DNA from: Eubacteriales bacterium
Lineage (GTDB): Bacteria > Bacillota > Clostridia > Peptostreptococcales > Anaerovoracaceae
Reading direction: 5' to 3'
Assembly: GCA_028702415.1 (NCBI GenBank)
Contig: JAQVOT010000065.1
Location: 1 to 6,658, forward strand
Length of the DNA: 6,658 nt
Shown one piece after another: positions 1 through 6,658 of this stretch. Each line of letters opens with the position of its first letter. Position 1 is the stretch's first letter. The notes beneath the pieces are model-generated. The model ran no database searches. It was not told the DNA's origin and saw only the letters and a program-made list of their open reading frames with translations. Position numbers and translations under genes: made by a program.

Positions 1-35
1 CAATCCTCAGAGAAATCGTGGATGTAGAATCATAG
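1..35 (+). CDS. Possible 3' end of an upstream operon gene (partial)
   Basis: The frame starting at base 3 reads ILREIVDVES and stops at TAG (33-35), six bases before the infB ribosome binding site. In Clostridia and Bacilli the gene just before infB is usually ylxQ, an L7Ae-like RNA-binding protein, and a short acidic tail ending just upstream of infB fits that. The two other + frames also stop here (TAG at 25-27 and TAA at 38-40), so the choice of frame is a guess from composition and from known gene order. Ten codons are too few to identify the family. Confidence 0.35.
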   Translation, partial: ILREIVDVES

Positions 36-40
36 CATAA

Positions 41-46
41 AGGAGG
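41..46 (+). promoter_or_regulatory. Ribosome binding site of infB
   Basis: AGGAGG is a full match to the anti-Shine-Dalgarno core and lies eight bases before ATG at 55. This spacing favours ATG 55 over the in-frame GTG at 49, which is only two bases from the site. Confidence 0.85.
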
Positions 47-54
47 ATGTGTGT

Positions 55-2907
55 ATGAAGATAAAAGAATTAGCAGCAGAATTGAAAATGACCAGTACGG
101 AGGTGCTGAAAAAAGCTAAAGCAATGGGTGTTGAGGTTTCCAAAGCGGGAGATGATATATCTGACATTGATGCAGCTGCTGTGAAGAACACAATTTTAAG
201 GGCAAATAGCAAGTCCGAAACAATAGTAACGAGAAGAAGTACAGCAAAGAAGGCTGAAACAGAGAAAAAAGAGATGGAACCCAAGGTAACCGTTAAGGCT
301 GCCAATATTCCGCTGCCTGAAAAGAAAAAAGCACCGGCGAAAAAGACAAGTTTGGATGCCAAGCCTTTTACCGGTAAGGCTCCCATAGGTAAGCCCGTGG
401 TCTCAAAGGAAGTTGAAGGCAGAACAAAGCCTCCGGTGGGTGAACCTAAGGTTTCAAAGGCTAAGCTGGAAGAGAGAATAGCCAAAGAAAAAGGCGAAGC
501 GGTTGATAAGAAGACAGAAAAAAAGTTAGAGAATAAGGCTTCAGATTTAAAGGAAAAAGCAGGGAAAAAGGCCGAGGTAAAGGCCGAAGTTAAGGCTGAA
601 ACAAAGCCTATAGCAAAACCTGAGGAGAAAACAAGAAGCAGAATAAAGATTATAAAAAAGGCAGAAGATGTAAAACGTGAAGAAAAAGAGGCGGCCGAAA
701 AGAGAAAGACAGCTGCCAGGAAAACTGCAGAAATAGCAGAAAAGCCGGCAAAATCCTCCAGCAGACCGGCGCGTCCATCCCGTAAGACGAATGAAACAGA
801 CAAATCCGATGGCACTTCATCTGCTAAGACCTCAAGGTCCTCTGGGAAGGCCCCGGCTACATCATCTGCCAAGACATCAGCAAGGGCATCTTCTAAGTCC
901 TCAGCAAGGTCATCTGCTAAGACCTCAGAAATTTCTTCTGAAAGGACTCCCGCCACTTCCTCTGGAAAGACCTCCACTCACAGCAAGAAGGGCAAGGATA
1001 AAGACAGATATAAGGATAAATATTCAAAACTTGAAAGAGGTGCAAAACCTGTGCCTAAGTCACTGGAAAAGCAGGAACTAAAGAAGAGACATCAGAGCAG
1101 ACCTAAGATAGAAGAACCTGAAGTACCTGAAGTTGAACTTGAAGCGGGAACAGTTCTCATTAACTGTCCTATCACAGTGGCAGGGTTCGTTGAACAGACC
1201 AAGACCACTCTTTCCCAGGCGATAATGACCCTTATGAAAATGGGAATCATGTCTAACCAGAATCAGAATCTCGATGAAGATACGGTACAGCTTCTTGCTG
1301 ATGAAATGGGTTTAAAGATTGCAATTGGTGCAATAGATAAAGAGGAAGAGTATCAGGAAGAAGAGGGAATTGAAACCTTTGAGGATAAGGATGAGGATTT
1401 GCGGGGCAGGCCTCCTATTATCACAGTAATGGGTCACGTTGACCATGGTAAGACTTCATTGCTGGATGCAATAAGAAATACACATGTTACCGCAGGTGAG
1501 TCCGGTGGTATAACGCAGCACATTGGTGCTTCCGAAGTTGAAATCAATGGACAGAAGATCGTGTTCCTGGATACTCCGGGTCATGAGGCCTTCACAGCAA
1601 TGAGAGCCAGAGGTGCACATGCTACCGATATAGCCGTTTTGGTTGTGGCAGCAGATGACTCGGTAAAGCCACAGACAATAGAATCAATCAGCCATGCCAA
1701 GGCTGCAGGAGTACCTATTATTGTTGCGATCAACAAGATGGATAAGCCGGGAGCAAATCCTGATATGGTGAAGAAAGATCTGGCAGATCAAGGCGTTCTG
1801 GTTGAAGACTGGGGAGGAGAAGTTATTGCCGTACCGGTTTCAGCCAAGACAGGAGAAGGTATATCAAATCTGCTGGAAATGATACTTCTGCAGGCGGAAG
1901 TACTTGAACTTAGAGCTAACCCTGACAGACTGGCAGTTGGAACCGTAATTGAAGCAAGACTTGACAAAGCCAAGGGCCCGATCGCATCACTTCTTGTTCT
2001 GAACGGGACTCTTAAATCAGACATGAGCATTGTTGCCGGAACCTGTTCGGGCAAAATCAGACTCATGACCAACAGCAAGGGAGAAAAGCTTAAGAAGGCA
2101 GGTCCTGCAACAGCGGTAGAAATTCTGGGCTTAAGTGATGTTCCGGTGGCAGGTGACGTATTCAATGCGGTTAAGAAATCATCACAAGCAAAGGAAATCG
2201 CATATAACAGACAGCAGAAAGTAAGGCAGGAAGTTCTGGCACGCAATTCAAGCCAGACTCTTGAGGAACTGTTCGATAAGATTCAGGAAGGCGAAGTCAA
2301 GGAACTGAATCTTATTATCAAGGCGGATGTTCAGGGTTCGGTTGGAGCTATTGTAACTTCTCTTGAAAAACTGTCAAATGACGAAGTCAAGGTAAATATA
2401 GTGCATACAGGTGTTGGTGCCATAAATGAATCCGACGTTATGCTGGCAGGTACATCCGGATCCATCGTCATAGGATTCAATGTCAGACCAAGCGTGACAG
2501 TAACAGGCATGGCCGACAGGGACGGTATTCAAATCAGAACCTACAATGTAATCTATAACATCATCGATGATATTGAAAACTCAATGAAGGGCATGCTGGA
2601 TCCGGAATATAAGGAAGCTGTTCTGGGAACAGTTGAAATCAGAGAAACATTCAAGGTACCTAACGTTGGAATCATTGGTGGTGCATATGTAACTGATGGC
2701 AAGGTAGTCAGGAACGAAAGCATCAGACTGGTTCGTGACGGTATCGTAATACATGAAGGAAAGATTTCTTCACTGAAGAGGTTCAAGGATGACGCCAAGG
2801 AAGTTGCTCAGGGCTTCGAATGCGGCATTGGCATTGAAAACTACAACGACCTCAAGGAAGGCGACATAATTGAATGCTTCACCATGAAAGAAATAGCGAG
2901 AAAATAA
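55..2907 (+). CDS. infB: Translation initiation factor IF-2
   Basis: IF2 is the GTPase that brings fMet-tRNA to the 30S subunit and promotes 50S joining. The start at ATG 55 gives 950 residues. A first IF2_N domain covers about residues 1-50 ([12 protein letters not shown]...). A highly charged Lys/Ala/Ser linker follows to about 360, and a second IF2_N domain lies at about 363-425. The GTPase domain shows G1 GHVDHGKT (460-467), G2 GGITQHIG (484-491), G3 DTPGH (506-510), G4 NKMD (560-563) and G5 SAK (596-598). The C-terminal fMet-tRNA binding domain starts near GTVEIRETF (858) and retains KRF (908-910) and GFECG (920-924), matching the family's conserved fMet-binding residues. All key motifs are intact. 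The protein is longer than Bacillus IF2 (about 720 residues), and the excess is in the linker. The stop is one base from rbfA, so the two are probably translationally coupled. Confidence 0.98.
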   Translation: MKIKELAAELKMTSTEVLKKAKAMGVEVSKAGDDISDIDAAAVKNTILRANSKSETIVTRRSTAKKAETEKKEMEPKVTVKAANIPLPEKKKAPAKKTSLDAKPFTGKAPIGKPVVSKEVEGRTKPPVGEPKVSKAKLEERIAKEKGEAVDKKTEKKLENKASDLKEKAGKKAEVKAEVKAETKPIAKPEEKTRSRIKIIKKAEDVKREEKEAAEKRKTAARKTAEIAEKPAKSSSRPARPSRKTNETDKSDGTSSAKTSRSSGKAPATSSAKTSARASSKSSARSSAKTSEISSERTPATSSGKTSTHSKKGKDKDRYKDKYSKLERGAKPVPKSLEKQELKKRHQSRPKIEEPEVPEVELEAGTVLINCPITVAGFVEQTKTTLSQAIMTLMKMGIMSNQNQNLDEDTVQLLADEMGLKIAIGAIDKEEEYQEEEGIETFEDKDEDLRGRPPIITVMGHVDHGKTSLLDAIRNTHVTAGESGGITQHIGASEVEINGQKIVFLDTPGHEAFTAMRARGAHATDIAVLVVAADDSVKPQTIESISHAKAAGVPIIVAINKMDKPGANPDMVKKDLADQGVLVEDWGGEVIAVPVSAKTGEGISNLLEMILLQAEVLELRANPDRLAVGTVIEARLDKAKGPIASLLVLNGTLKSDMSIVAGTCSGKIRLMTNSKGEKLKKAGPATAVEILGLSDVPVAGDVFNAVKKSSQAKEIAYNRQQKVRQEVLARNSSQTLEELFDKIQEGEVKELNLIIKADVQGSVGAIVTSLEKLSNDEVKVNIVHTGVGAINESDVMLAGTSGSIVIGFNVRPSVTVTGMADRDGIQIRTYNVIYNIIDDIENSMKGMLDPEYKEAVLGTVEIRETFKVPNVGIIGGAYVTDGKVVRNESIRLVRDGIVIHEGKISSLKRFKDDAKEVAQGFECGIGIENYNDLKEGDIIECFTMKEIARK
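817..981 (+). repeat. Tandem degenerate Ser/Ala/Lys repeats in the IF2 linker
   Basis: Four in-frame copies of a 15-16 residue unit begin with SSAKTS or SSGKTS at bases 817, 862, 910 and 958 (residues 255, 270, 286 and 302), at spacings of 45, 48 and 48 bases. The 18 bases at 817-834 and 910-927 (TCATCTGCTAAGACCTCA) are identical, and the copy at 862-879 differs at two positions. This looks like in-frame duplication within a disordered linker. The end of the last unit is approximate. Confidence 0.75.
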
Positions 2908-2908
2908 C

Positions 2909-3271
2909 ATGGGAAAAGGATACAGACAGGGAAGAATTGGGGAAGAAATCCGTAGAATCATCAGCGATATGCTGCTGCATGGACTCAAGGATCCGAGGCT
3001 CAATTCGATGATAAGCATTACGGCCGTCGAGGTATCAGGCGACAACAGCTATGCCACTGTATATTTCTCCCCTCTGGGTGTTTCCGGAGACGAGGAGGAA
3101 ATGCAGAGACAGGCTGAAGATGTCCTGGAGGGCTTCGAAAAGGCTAAAGGTTTCATAAGACATGAAATCGGTCAGAATATGAAACTTCGTCATACACCGG
3201 AGCTTATATTCAAAATTGACCATTCAATGGCACACTCAAGGCAAATAGAATCAATCCTTGAAACACTGTAA
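2909..3271 (+). CDS. rbfA: 30S ribosome-binding factor A
   Basis: RbfA binds the immature 30S subunit near the 5' end of 16S rRNA and helps late maturation, notably in the cold. The 120-residue product has the usual length and a single type-II KH-like domain. Visible family marks are LKDPRL (26-31), ISITAVEVSGD (35-45), the strand YATVYFS (48-54), the helix with the AxG kink (A79-K80-G81) and GFIRHEIG...MKLRHTPEL (81-99). The ATG lies one base after the infB stop with no strong ribosome binding site (only a weak GCGAG at 2896-2900), so translation is likely coupled to infB termination. Following infB with rbfA is a standard bacterial arrangement linking subunit assembly with initiation. Confidence 0.96.
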   Translation: MGKGYRQGRIGEEIRRIISDMLLHGLKDPRLNSMISITAVEVSGDNSYATVYFSPLGVSGDEEEMQRQAEDVLEGFEKAKGFIRHEIGQNMKLRHTPELIFKIDHSMAHSRQIESILETL

Positions 3272-3316
3272 TGATGTTCCACCGGACAGGATGCAGTTGC
3301 TAATTTATGGACAAGA

Positions 3317-4279
3317 GTGGATATGGTAAAAAATATTGATTTAAGGGAATTATGGAAGAACCTAAGCACAGCGAAAAGCGTTGTGCTTTTTCCCCATGTA
3401 AATCCGGATGGAGATGCTGTTGGTGCCTGCGTGGCACTCTGCCTGACTCTCAGGGAGCATGGTGTTGACTGCAAGGTGTGTTCAGGGAAAGTCCCGGATT
3501 ATCTGGGGTTTTTGAATACTTCGTATTTCATAGATGATAGAGAAGTGGGGAATCCGGAAATATGTGTTGCGGTGGACTGCAGCGAGGACTACAGGATGGA
3601 CAGAAGGGGTGGAGCCTTCTACAGAGGAAACAAACATTATTGCATAGATCATCACCAAACCGATTGCGGATTTGGCGATAGATTCTATATCGATGGGGCT
3701 GCTGCGGCTGCTTGCACAATAATTTTCGATATGCTGAAGGAAGCAGGAGCAGTGCTTTCAAGAGATGCAGCAAATGCAATATATACCGGAATCTGTACCG
3801 ACACGGGAAATTTCAAACATGCAAATACGGATTCCAGGTCTCACAATATTGCTGCTGAACTTCTCGAGGTCGGTGTTGATCACACTGAAATAATGGCATC
3901 ACTCTATAAAAACAGAAGTATGAAAAAGGTACTCTGTGAAAGCAGAGCTATAGAGAAAGCCTTTGTTTTTTCAGGAGGTAGAGGAATAATCAGTTATCTT
4001 TCAAGTGAGGAAATGGCGAAAATTAACGCCACACATGAGGATACAGATGAGATAATCGACAAACTCAGAGATATTGCCGGCGTAGAAATGGCAGCATACC
4101 TGGAGGAACGGGAAGAGGGCATCAAAATCAGCATGAGGGCAAAAACCTACGGCAACGTAAGGGACATATGCAGAAGTTTTGGAGGCGGTGGACATATAGC
4201 TGCAGCAGGGGCTACGGTAAAAATGTCAATGGAGGATGCTTTTGCGGCAGTTAAGCGCGCAATAGAAGAGTCTTTATGA
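3317..4279 (+). CDS. nrnA: DHH/DHHA1 phosphoesterase, bifunctional oligoribonuclease/pAp phosphatase (NrnA type)
   Basis: NrnA-type enzymes degrade nanoRNAs to mononucleotides and can dephosphorylate pAp, using Mn ions in a DHH active site. The 320-residue frame shows motif I HVNPDGDAVG (27-36), motif II around VAVDCS (84-89), DHH (111-113), motif IV TDTGNF (161-166) and the DHHA1 glycine motif GGGGH (289-293). Length and motif order fit NrnA, and its place between rbfA and truB is typical for Firmicutes. The start is uncertain: GTG at 3317 is the first in-frame start after a stop at 3272-3274, while ATG at 3323 is two codons on. Neither has a good ribosome binding site; a GGA at 3309-3311 is the only candidate. 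The 45-base gap before it is the largest in the operon. The enzyme assignment comes from family and context, and exact substrates cannot be read from the sequence. Confidence 0.93.
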   Translation: MDMVKNIDLRELWKNLSTAKSVVLFPHVNPDGDAVGACVALCLTLREHGVDCKVCSGKVPDYLGFLNTSYFIDDREVGNPEICVAVDCSEDYRMDRRGGAFYRGNKHYCIDHHQTDCGFGDRFYIDGAAAAACTIIFDMLKEAGAVLSRDAANAIYTGICTDTGNFKHANTDSRSHNIAAELLEVGVDHTEIMASLYKNRSMKKVLCESRAIEKAFVFSGGRGIISYLSSEEMAKINATHEDTDEIIDKLRDIAGVEMAAYLEEREEGIKISMRAKTYGNVRDICRSFGGGGHIAAAGATVKMSMEDAFAAVKRAIEESL

Positions 4280-5310
4280 GAGATGGTATTCTGGTACTAA
4301 ACAAAACACAGGGATGGACTTCAAGCGATTGCGTTGCGGTTTGCAGGAGGATACTTGGAGTTAAAGGCATAAAGAAAGTGGGTCATGGAGGCACCCTGGA
4401 TCCTATGGCAACGGGCGTTCTTCCTGTTTTTGTGGGACAGGCAACCCGAATCATGGAATACATGGATTTGGATTATAAGACATATGTTTGCCGTGCGAAA
4501 CTCGGAATACGTACAGACACACTGGATATATGGGGAAAGATTCTCGAAGAGAAGGACTGGATAAGTACAAAAGCAAAGCTTGGGCTTACAGTAGAGATTA
4601 TAACGAGAGCTATTGATGAGTTTAAAGGGGCTATTGAACAGATGCCACCCAAATACTCAGCTGTAAGAATTGATGGGAAGAGGCTATATGAATACGCTTA
4701 TAAGGATCAGGAAATAAGCGAAGAAACATGGAATAAAATCAAACCCAGAAAAGTTTACATAAAACATATTTCCGTAAATTATATTGACATGGAGGCGGGT
4801 GAACTGGAATTGAACATCTGCTGCTCCAAGGGAACATACATCAGGACAATCTGCAGTGAGTTGGGTGAGAGACTGGGCTGTGGATGCACCATGACCGCCC
4901 TTGAAAGAATCGCCACAGGGATCATTACCATTGATCAGGCAGAAGTAACCCCCGACCAGGTGAAAACCATGACCTCAGATGAACTGGGAAGATTGCTTTT
5001 GCCTTCGGATTATCCTCTTGTACACTTCGGAGAGCTTACCATGCCTTCTGACAGGGCAGCTTTCTTCAGTAGAGGAAACAGCATATGGTGGAATCAGATC
5101 AAAATGATCAGGGAACCGGATATGGTAGCACTGCTTGAATCGTGCAGAACTGCAGGTACCGGAAGAATGCCCGAAAATTCCCGAGGAAGGAAGTATGACC
5201 GCATTTACAAGGTATATCAGGAAGATACAGGGGAGTTTCTGGGGACGGGATACTACGATGCAGATGAAGACAAGCTTAAAGCGGACAAAGTGTTTGTTGA
5301 GAAGAGATAA
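4276..5310 (+). CDS. truB: tRNA pseudouridine(55) synthase
   Basis: TruB isomerises U55 to pseudouridine in the T loop of nearly all tRNAs. The 344-residue product carries the catalytic motif GHGGTLDP (36-43) with catalytic Asp at D42, a motif with the conserved Tyr (Y70) and LGIRTDT (76-82), MPPKYSAVRIDGKRLYEYA (123-141), and KGTYIRTICSELG (185-197) with the conserved Arg R190. A C-terminal PUA-like region runs from about 245. It is about 40 residues longer than Bacillus TruB. Extra length is visible near 145-153 and more clearly near 271-308, between FSRGNSI and YKVYQEDTGEFLGTGYY. The usual Arg after YExA is Tyr (Y142). The ATG overlaps the upstream stop as ATGA, with a moderate ribosome binding site (GAAGAG, 4265-4270) five bases before it, which supports coupled translation. 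Confidence 0.96.
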   Translation: MRDGILVLNKTQGWTSSDCVAVCRRILGVKGIKKVGHGGTLDPMATGVLPVFVGQATRIMEYMDLDYKTYVCRAKLGIRTDTLDIWGKILEEKDWISTKAKLGLTVEIITRAIDEFKGAIEQMPPKYSAVRIDGKRLYEYAYKDQEISEETWNKIKPRKVYIKHISVNYIDMEAGELELNICCSKGTYIRTICSELGERLGCGCTMTALERIATGIITIDQAEVTPDQVKTMTSDELGRLLLPSDYPLVHFGELTMPSDRAAFFSRGNSIWWNQIKMIREPDMVALLESCRTAGTGRMPENSRGRKYDRIYKVYQEDTGEFLGTGYYDADEDKLKADKVFVEKR

Positions 5311-5319
5311 AATAACATT

Positions 5320-6261
5320 ATGAAGATGAAAATATTTAACAGTCTGGAAGAAATAAATAATATTGAACCTACGGTTGTGGCCCTGGGCAATTTTGATGGT
5401 ATTCACAGGGGACATCAGGAAATTATAAACAGAAGCGTGAATGAGGCTAAGGCGGCAGGACTAAAGAGTGGTGTTTTCACTTTTTCAAACCACACCAGCA
5501 CTATTTTGAAAAAAGAGCCACCGGTGAAGAATATTCTTTATGCGGATGAGAAAATCAGAATACTTGAAAATATGGACCTTGATTACCTGTTTAATATTCC
5601 TTTTACCGAGGAAATACTGAATATGAATCCCGTAAGCTTTATAGACAAGATTCTGGTTGATAAGTTCAATATCAGGGAAGCCTACTGCGGTTTTAATTAC
5701 AGATTCGGATATAAAGCCCAGGGAAATCCTGAAATACTCATGCGAGAAGGAATTGCCAGAGGATTTGGTATTCATGTGCAGGAGCCTTATGAAGTAGATG
5801 GTGTGGTGGTAAGCAGTACCCATATCCGCCAGCTGATTGAAGAGGGGCGCATGGAGGAATGCAGCAGATTCATGGGAAGAATGTATTCCATAGGGGGTAC
5901 AATAGTAAAGGGAAACATGCTGGGAAGAGCCATCGGTTTTCCAACCTGCAACACTATCGTAGACAGCACCATGGTAAGCCCTCCAAACGGGGTCTATATT
6001 ACCATGTGCACGATTGATGGGGTTCGCTATTCAAGCATTACTAATGTTGGAGTGAAGCCTACAGTTGGTACTTATGAGAAGAATATTGAAACTCATATTT
6101 TCAACTTTAATGATGACGTCTACGGTAAGGAGATTCGTGTTGACTTCATAAAGCACACTCGCGGTGAAAAGAAATTTAATGGTATTGAAGAGCTGAAAAA
6201 ACAGATTTCTGCAGATTGTATTCAGGCAAAGGCTTATCACAGAGAAAAAGCTGTGTTATAA
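5320..6261 (+). CDS. ribF: Bifunctional riboflavin kinase/FAD synthetase
   Basis: RibF phosphorylates riboflavin to FMN and then adenylates FMN to FAD. In the 313-residue product the N-terminal nucleotidyltransferase domain (about 1-185) shows GNFDGIHRGHQ (23-33), the FxFSNH strand (53-58) and SSTHIRQ (165-171). The C-terminal flavokinase domain (about 186-305) shows GRAIGFPTCN (202-211), NGVY (223-226), NVGVKPTVG (242-250), E257 with HIFNF (259-263), and YGKEIRVDF (268-276). These motifs suggest both activities are intact. Small departures are NHT where NHP is more common and PTCN for PTAN. ATG 5320 lies nine bases after the truB stop; ATG 5326 is possible. The ribosome binding site is weak (GAGAAGAGA, 5299-5307), so coupling to truB is likely. 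No FMN riboswitch is seen. The final codons and stop overlap a tRNA promoter. Confidence 0.97.
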   Translation: MKMKIFNSLEEINNIEPTVVALGNFDGIHRGHQEIINRSVNEAKAAGLKSGVFTFSNHTSTILKKEPPVKNILYADEKIRILENMDLDYLFNIPFTEEILNMNPVSFIDKILVDKFNIREAYCGFNYRFGYKAQGNPEILMREGIARGFGIHVQEPYEVDGVVVSSTHIRQLIEEGRMEECSRFMGRMYSIGGTIVKGNMLGRAIGFPTCNTIVDSTMVSPPNGVYITMCTIDGVRYSSITNVGVKPTVGTYEKNIETHIFNFNDDVYGKEIRVDFIKHTRGEKKFNGIEELKKQISADCIQAKAYHREKAVL

Positions 6262-6262
6262 T
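6234..6262 (+). promoter_or_regulatory. Predicted extended -10 promoter of the tRNA-Pro gene
   Basis: A perfect TATAAT (6257-6262) is preceded by TGT, giving an extended -10 element (TGTTATAAT, 6254-6262). A -35 candidate TTATCA (6234-6239, four of six matches to TTGACA) lies at the ideal 17-base spacing. Transcription would start near 6269, about 20 bases before the mature tRNA. The element lies within the end of ribF, and the ribF stop TAA (6259-6261) is part of the -10 hexamer. This is a prediction from consensus only. Confidence 0.7.
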
Positions 6263-6269
6263 GACTTTC

Positions 6270-6284
6270 GCAGCCCATGGCTGC
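6270..6284 (+). other. Perfect short hairpin in the pre-tRNA 5' leader
   Basis: GCAGCC (6270-6275) and GGCTGC (6279-6284) form a six-pair GC-rich stem with a CAT loop, ending five bases before the tRNA. It starts at about the predicted transcription start. No T-run follows, so it does not look like a terminator. It may protect the transcript end or affect 5' processing by RNase P, or be chance. Confidence 0.45.
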
Positions 6285-6289
6285 ACTAT

Positions 6290-6366
<77 letters not shown>

Positions 6367-6367
6367 T

Positions 6368-6420
6368 ATAAGAAGGCTGATATTGATGCGGTAAGTGTCA
6401 ACATCAGCCTTCTTATTTTA
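6368..6420 (+). terminator. Intrinsic terminator after tRNA-Pro
   Basis: A perfect 14-pair stem pairs 6368-6381 (ATAAGAAGGCTGAT) with 6403-6416. After one A/C mismatch, four more pairs extend it (TTGA 6383-6386 with TCAA 6398-6401), closing on an 11-base loop. The 3' arm and following bases are T-rich (CTTCTTATTTTA). It begins one base after the tRNA CCA and would end both the tRNA and any ribF read-through transcript. On the minus strand the following bases are less T-rich, so two-way function is doubtful. Confidence 0.85.
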
Positions 6421-6457
6421 TGCCCGAAAAGCCTGCAAACAGTTTATGAGGTGACCC

Positions 6458-6532
6458 CTAAAAGTTAGACATTTGTCCCAGCGAGAAATCGATGGGATTT
6501 TTTATGCTCTTCGTATTGTGGCAAGCTGTCAT
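6458..6532 (-). CDS. Hypothetical 24-residue small open frame inside the IS-like end
   Basis: On the minus strand an ATG at 6532-6530 is preceded by AGGAGAG, five bases or less from the start depending on pairing, a good ribosome binding site. The frame runs 24 codons and ends ...KNPIDFSLGQMSNF, with its stop inside the terminal repeat at 6460-6458. The same frame stays open upstream to 6604 without another ATG (in part SSGGNLSACLENDAVQ). It may be the tail of a degraded transposase-region frame, a real small protein, or chance. I do not recognise a domain. Confidence 0.25.
   Translation of the reverse strand: MTACHNTKSIKNPIDFSLGQMSNF
6475..6503 (+). terminator. Second terminator-like hairpin with GNRA loop, inside the IS-like end
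   Basis: TCCCA (6476-6480) pairs with TGGGA (6493-6497). A G/A mismatch follows, then CGA (6482-6484) pairs with TCG (6489-6491), capped by a GAAA tetraloop (6485-6488). A G/T pair (6475 with 6498) can add to the base. Six Ts follow at 6498-6503. The shape fits an intrinsic terminator reading left to right, located just inside the terminal repeat. On the opposite strand no T-run follows. Confidence 0.55.
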
Positions 6533-6604
6533 TGCTCTCTCCTGAACAGCGTCATTTTCTAGACAAGCGCTAAGATTTCCCCCTGAGCTATTGCTATGTA
6601 TGTT

Positions 6605-6658
6605 TTATTTGTATAAAATAATTAAATTGATTAACAAATTATATATAAACACAGTAAA
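6605..6658. other. AT-rich non-coding tail, nothing identified
   Basis: This stretch is almost entirely A and T, with TATATA and TATAAA runs but no well-spaced -35/-10 pair in the + direction. No open frame or repeat is supported. It looks like ordinary intergenic sequence or the region before a gene beyond the window. Confidence 0.5.

Larger units (their letters stand above)
6452..6604. mobile_element. Possible insertion-sequence end fragment (IS3-type terminal repeat)
   Basis: TGACCCCTAAAAGTTAGACA (6452-6471) resembles the terminal inverted repeats of IS3-family elements, which start with TG and contain an AAAAGTTAGACA-like core. Its orientation places the element body to the right. No inverted partner (TGTCTAACTTTT...) and no transposase motif occur in the remaining 187 bases. 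It is therefore either the outermost part of an element running past the window or a decayed solo end. The inner border given here is the limit of the associated minus-strand open frame, before the very AT-rich tail; it is a guess. The family match is from memory of the repeat pattern, not a search. Confidence 0.5.

Noticed and set aside
49..54. GTG at 49 as the infB start
   Set aside because: It lies only two bases from the AGGAGG site, while ATG 55 has eight-base spacing and yields the standard MKIKELA-like N terminus.
30..977. Long minus-strand open frame (315 codons) opposite the infB linker
   Set aside because: It mirrors the Lys/Ala/Glu/Ser-rich infB linker, whose codons give few stops on the other strand. 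Its product is low-complexity Phe/Ser/Leu/Ala without recognisable motifs, and infB is clearly the real gene.
817..981. CRISPR-like array
   Set aside because: The short spaced repeats are in frame within infB, encode a Ser/Ala/Lys unit, and the intervening sequence is itself related, so this is a protein repeat.
791..1081. Alternative + frame of 96 codons inside infB
   Set aside because: It is a shadow of the repetitive linker with Pro/Leu/Arg-rich low-complexity product and no independent ribosome binding site.
1788..2246. Minus-strand frame of 152 codons opposite the IF2 GTPase and following domain
   Set aside because: The + strand is confidently infB, and the antisense product shows no family motif.
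4975..5415. Minus-strand frame of 146 codons across truB and the start of ribF
   Set aside because: It lies opposite two well-supported genes, spans their junction, and shows no recognisable domain.
6609..6650. Possible + strand promoter in the AT-rich tail (TTGTAT/TTGATT with TATAAA)
   Set aside because: The candidate -35 and -10 elements are not at 16-18 base spacing, and such matches are expected by chance in nearly pure AT sequence.

Overview
The window looks like the distal half of a nusA-infB translation operon from a low-to-moderate GC anaerobic Firmicute, most likely a member of class Clostridia. The basis is the gene order infB-rbfA-DHH phosphoesterase (nrnA)-truB-ribF, all on the + strand and tightly packed, a consensus AGGAGG ribosome binding site before infB, frequent AGA/ATA codons, and an IF2 with a very long Lys/Ala/Ser-rich linker. 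The order or genus cannot be fixed from the sequence alone.

Layout. Bases 1-40 probably hold the last codons of an upstream operon gene. Bases 55-2907 encode translation initiation factor IF2. After one base comes rbfA (30S maturation factor, 2909-3271). A 45-base gap, the largest inside the operon, precedes a DHH/DHHA1 phosphoesterase of the NrnA type (3317-4279). Its stop overlaps the start of truB (tRNA pseudouridine-55 synthase, 4276-5310) by four bases. Nine bases later comes ribF (riboflavin kinase/FAD synthetase, 5320-6261). The operon thus joins translation initiation, small-subunit assembly, tRNA modification, nanoRNA/pAp turnover and flavin cofactor synthesis.

The 3' part changes character. 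A strong-looking extended -10 promoter is embedded in the last codons and the stop codon of ribF. It would drive a single tRNA-Pro(CGG) gene (6290-6366, CCA encoded), preceded by a short perfect hairpin in its 5' leader and followed one base later by a long intrinsic terminator hairpin. The last 240 bases contain no full gene. They hold a sequence resembling an IS3-type terminal inverted repeat (6452-6471), with no partner end in the window. Just inside it lie a second, GNRA-capped terminator-like hairpin and a short minus-strand open frame with a good ribosome binding site. An AT-rich tail (about 6600-6658) closes the window.

I found no convincing new multi-gene system. The points most worth a second look are the promoter/stop-codon overlap at the ribF-tRNA junction, the solitary IS-like end with its built-in terminator and small open frame, and the tandem repeats in the IF2 linker.
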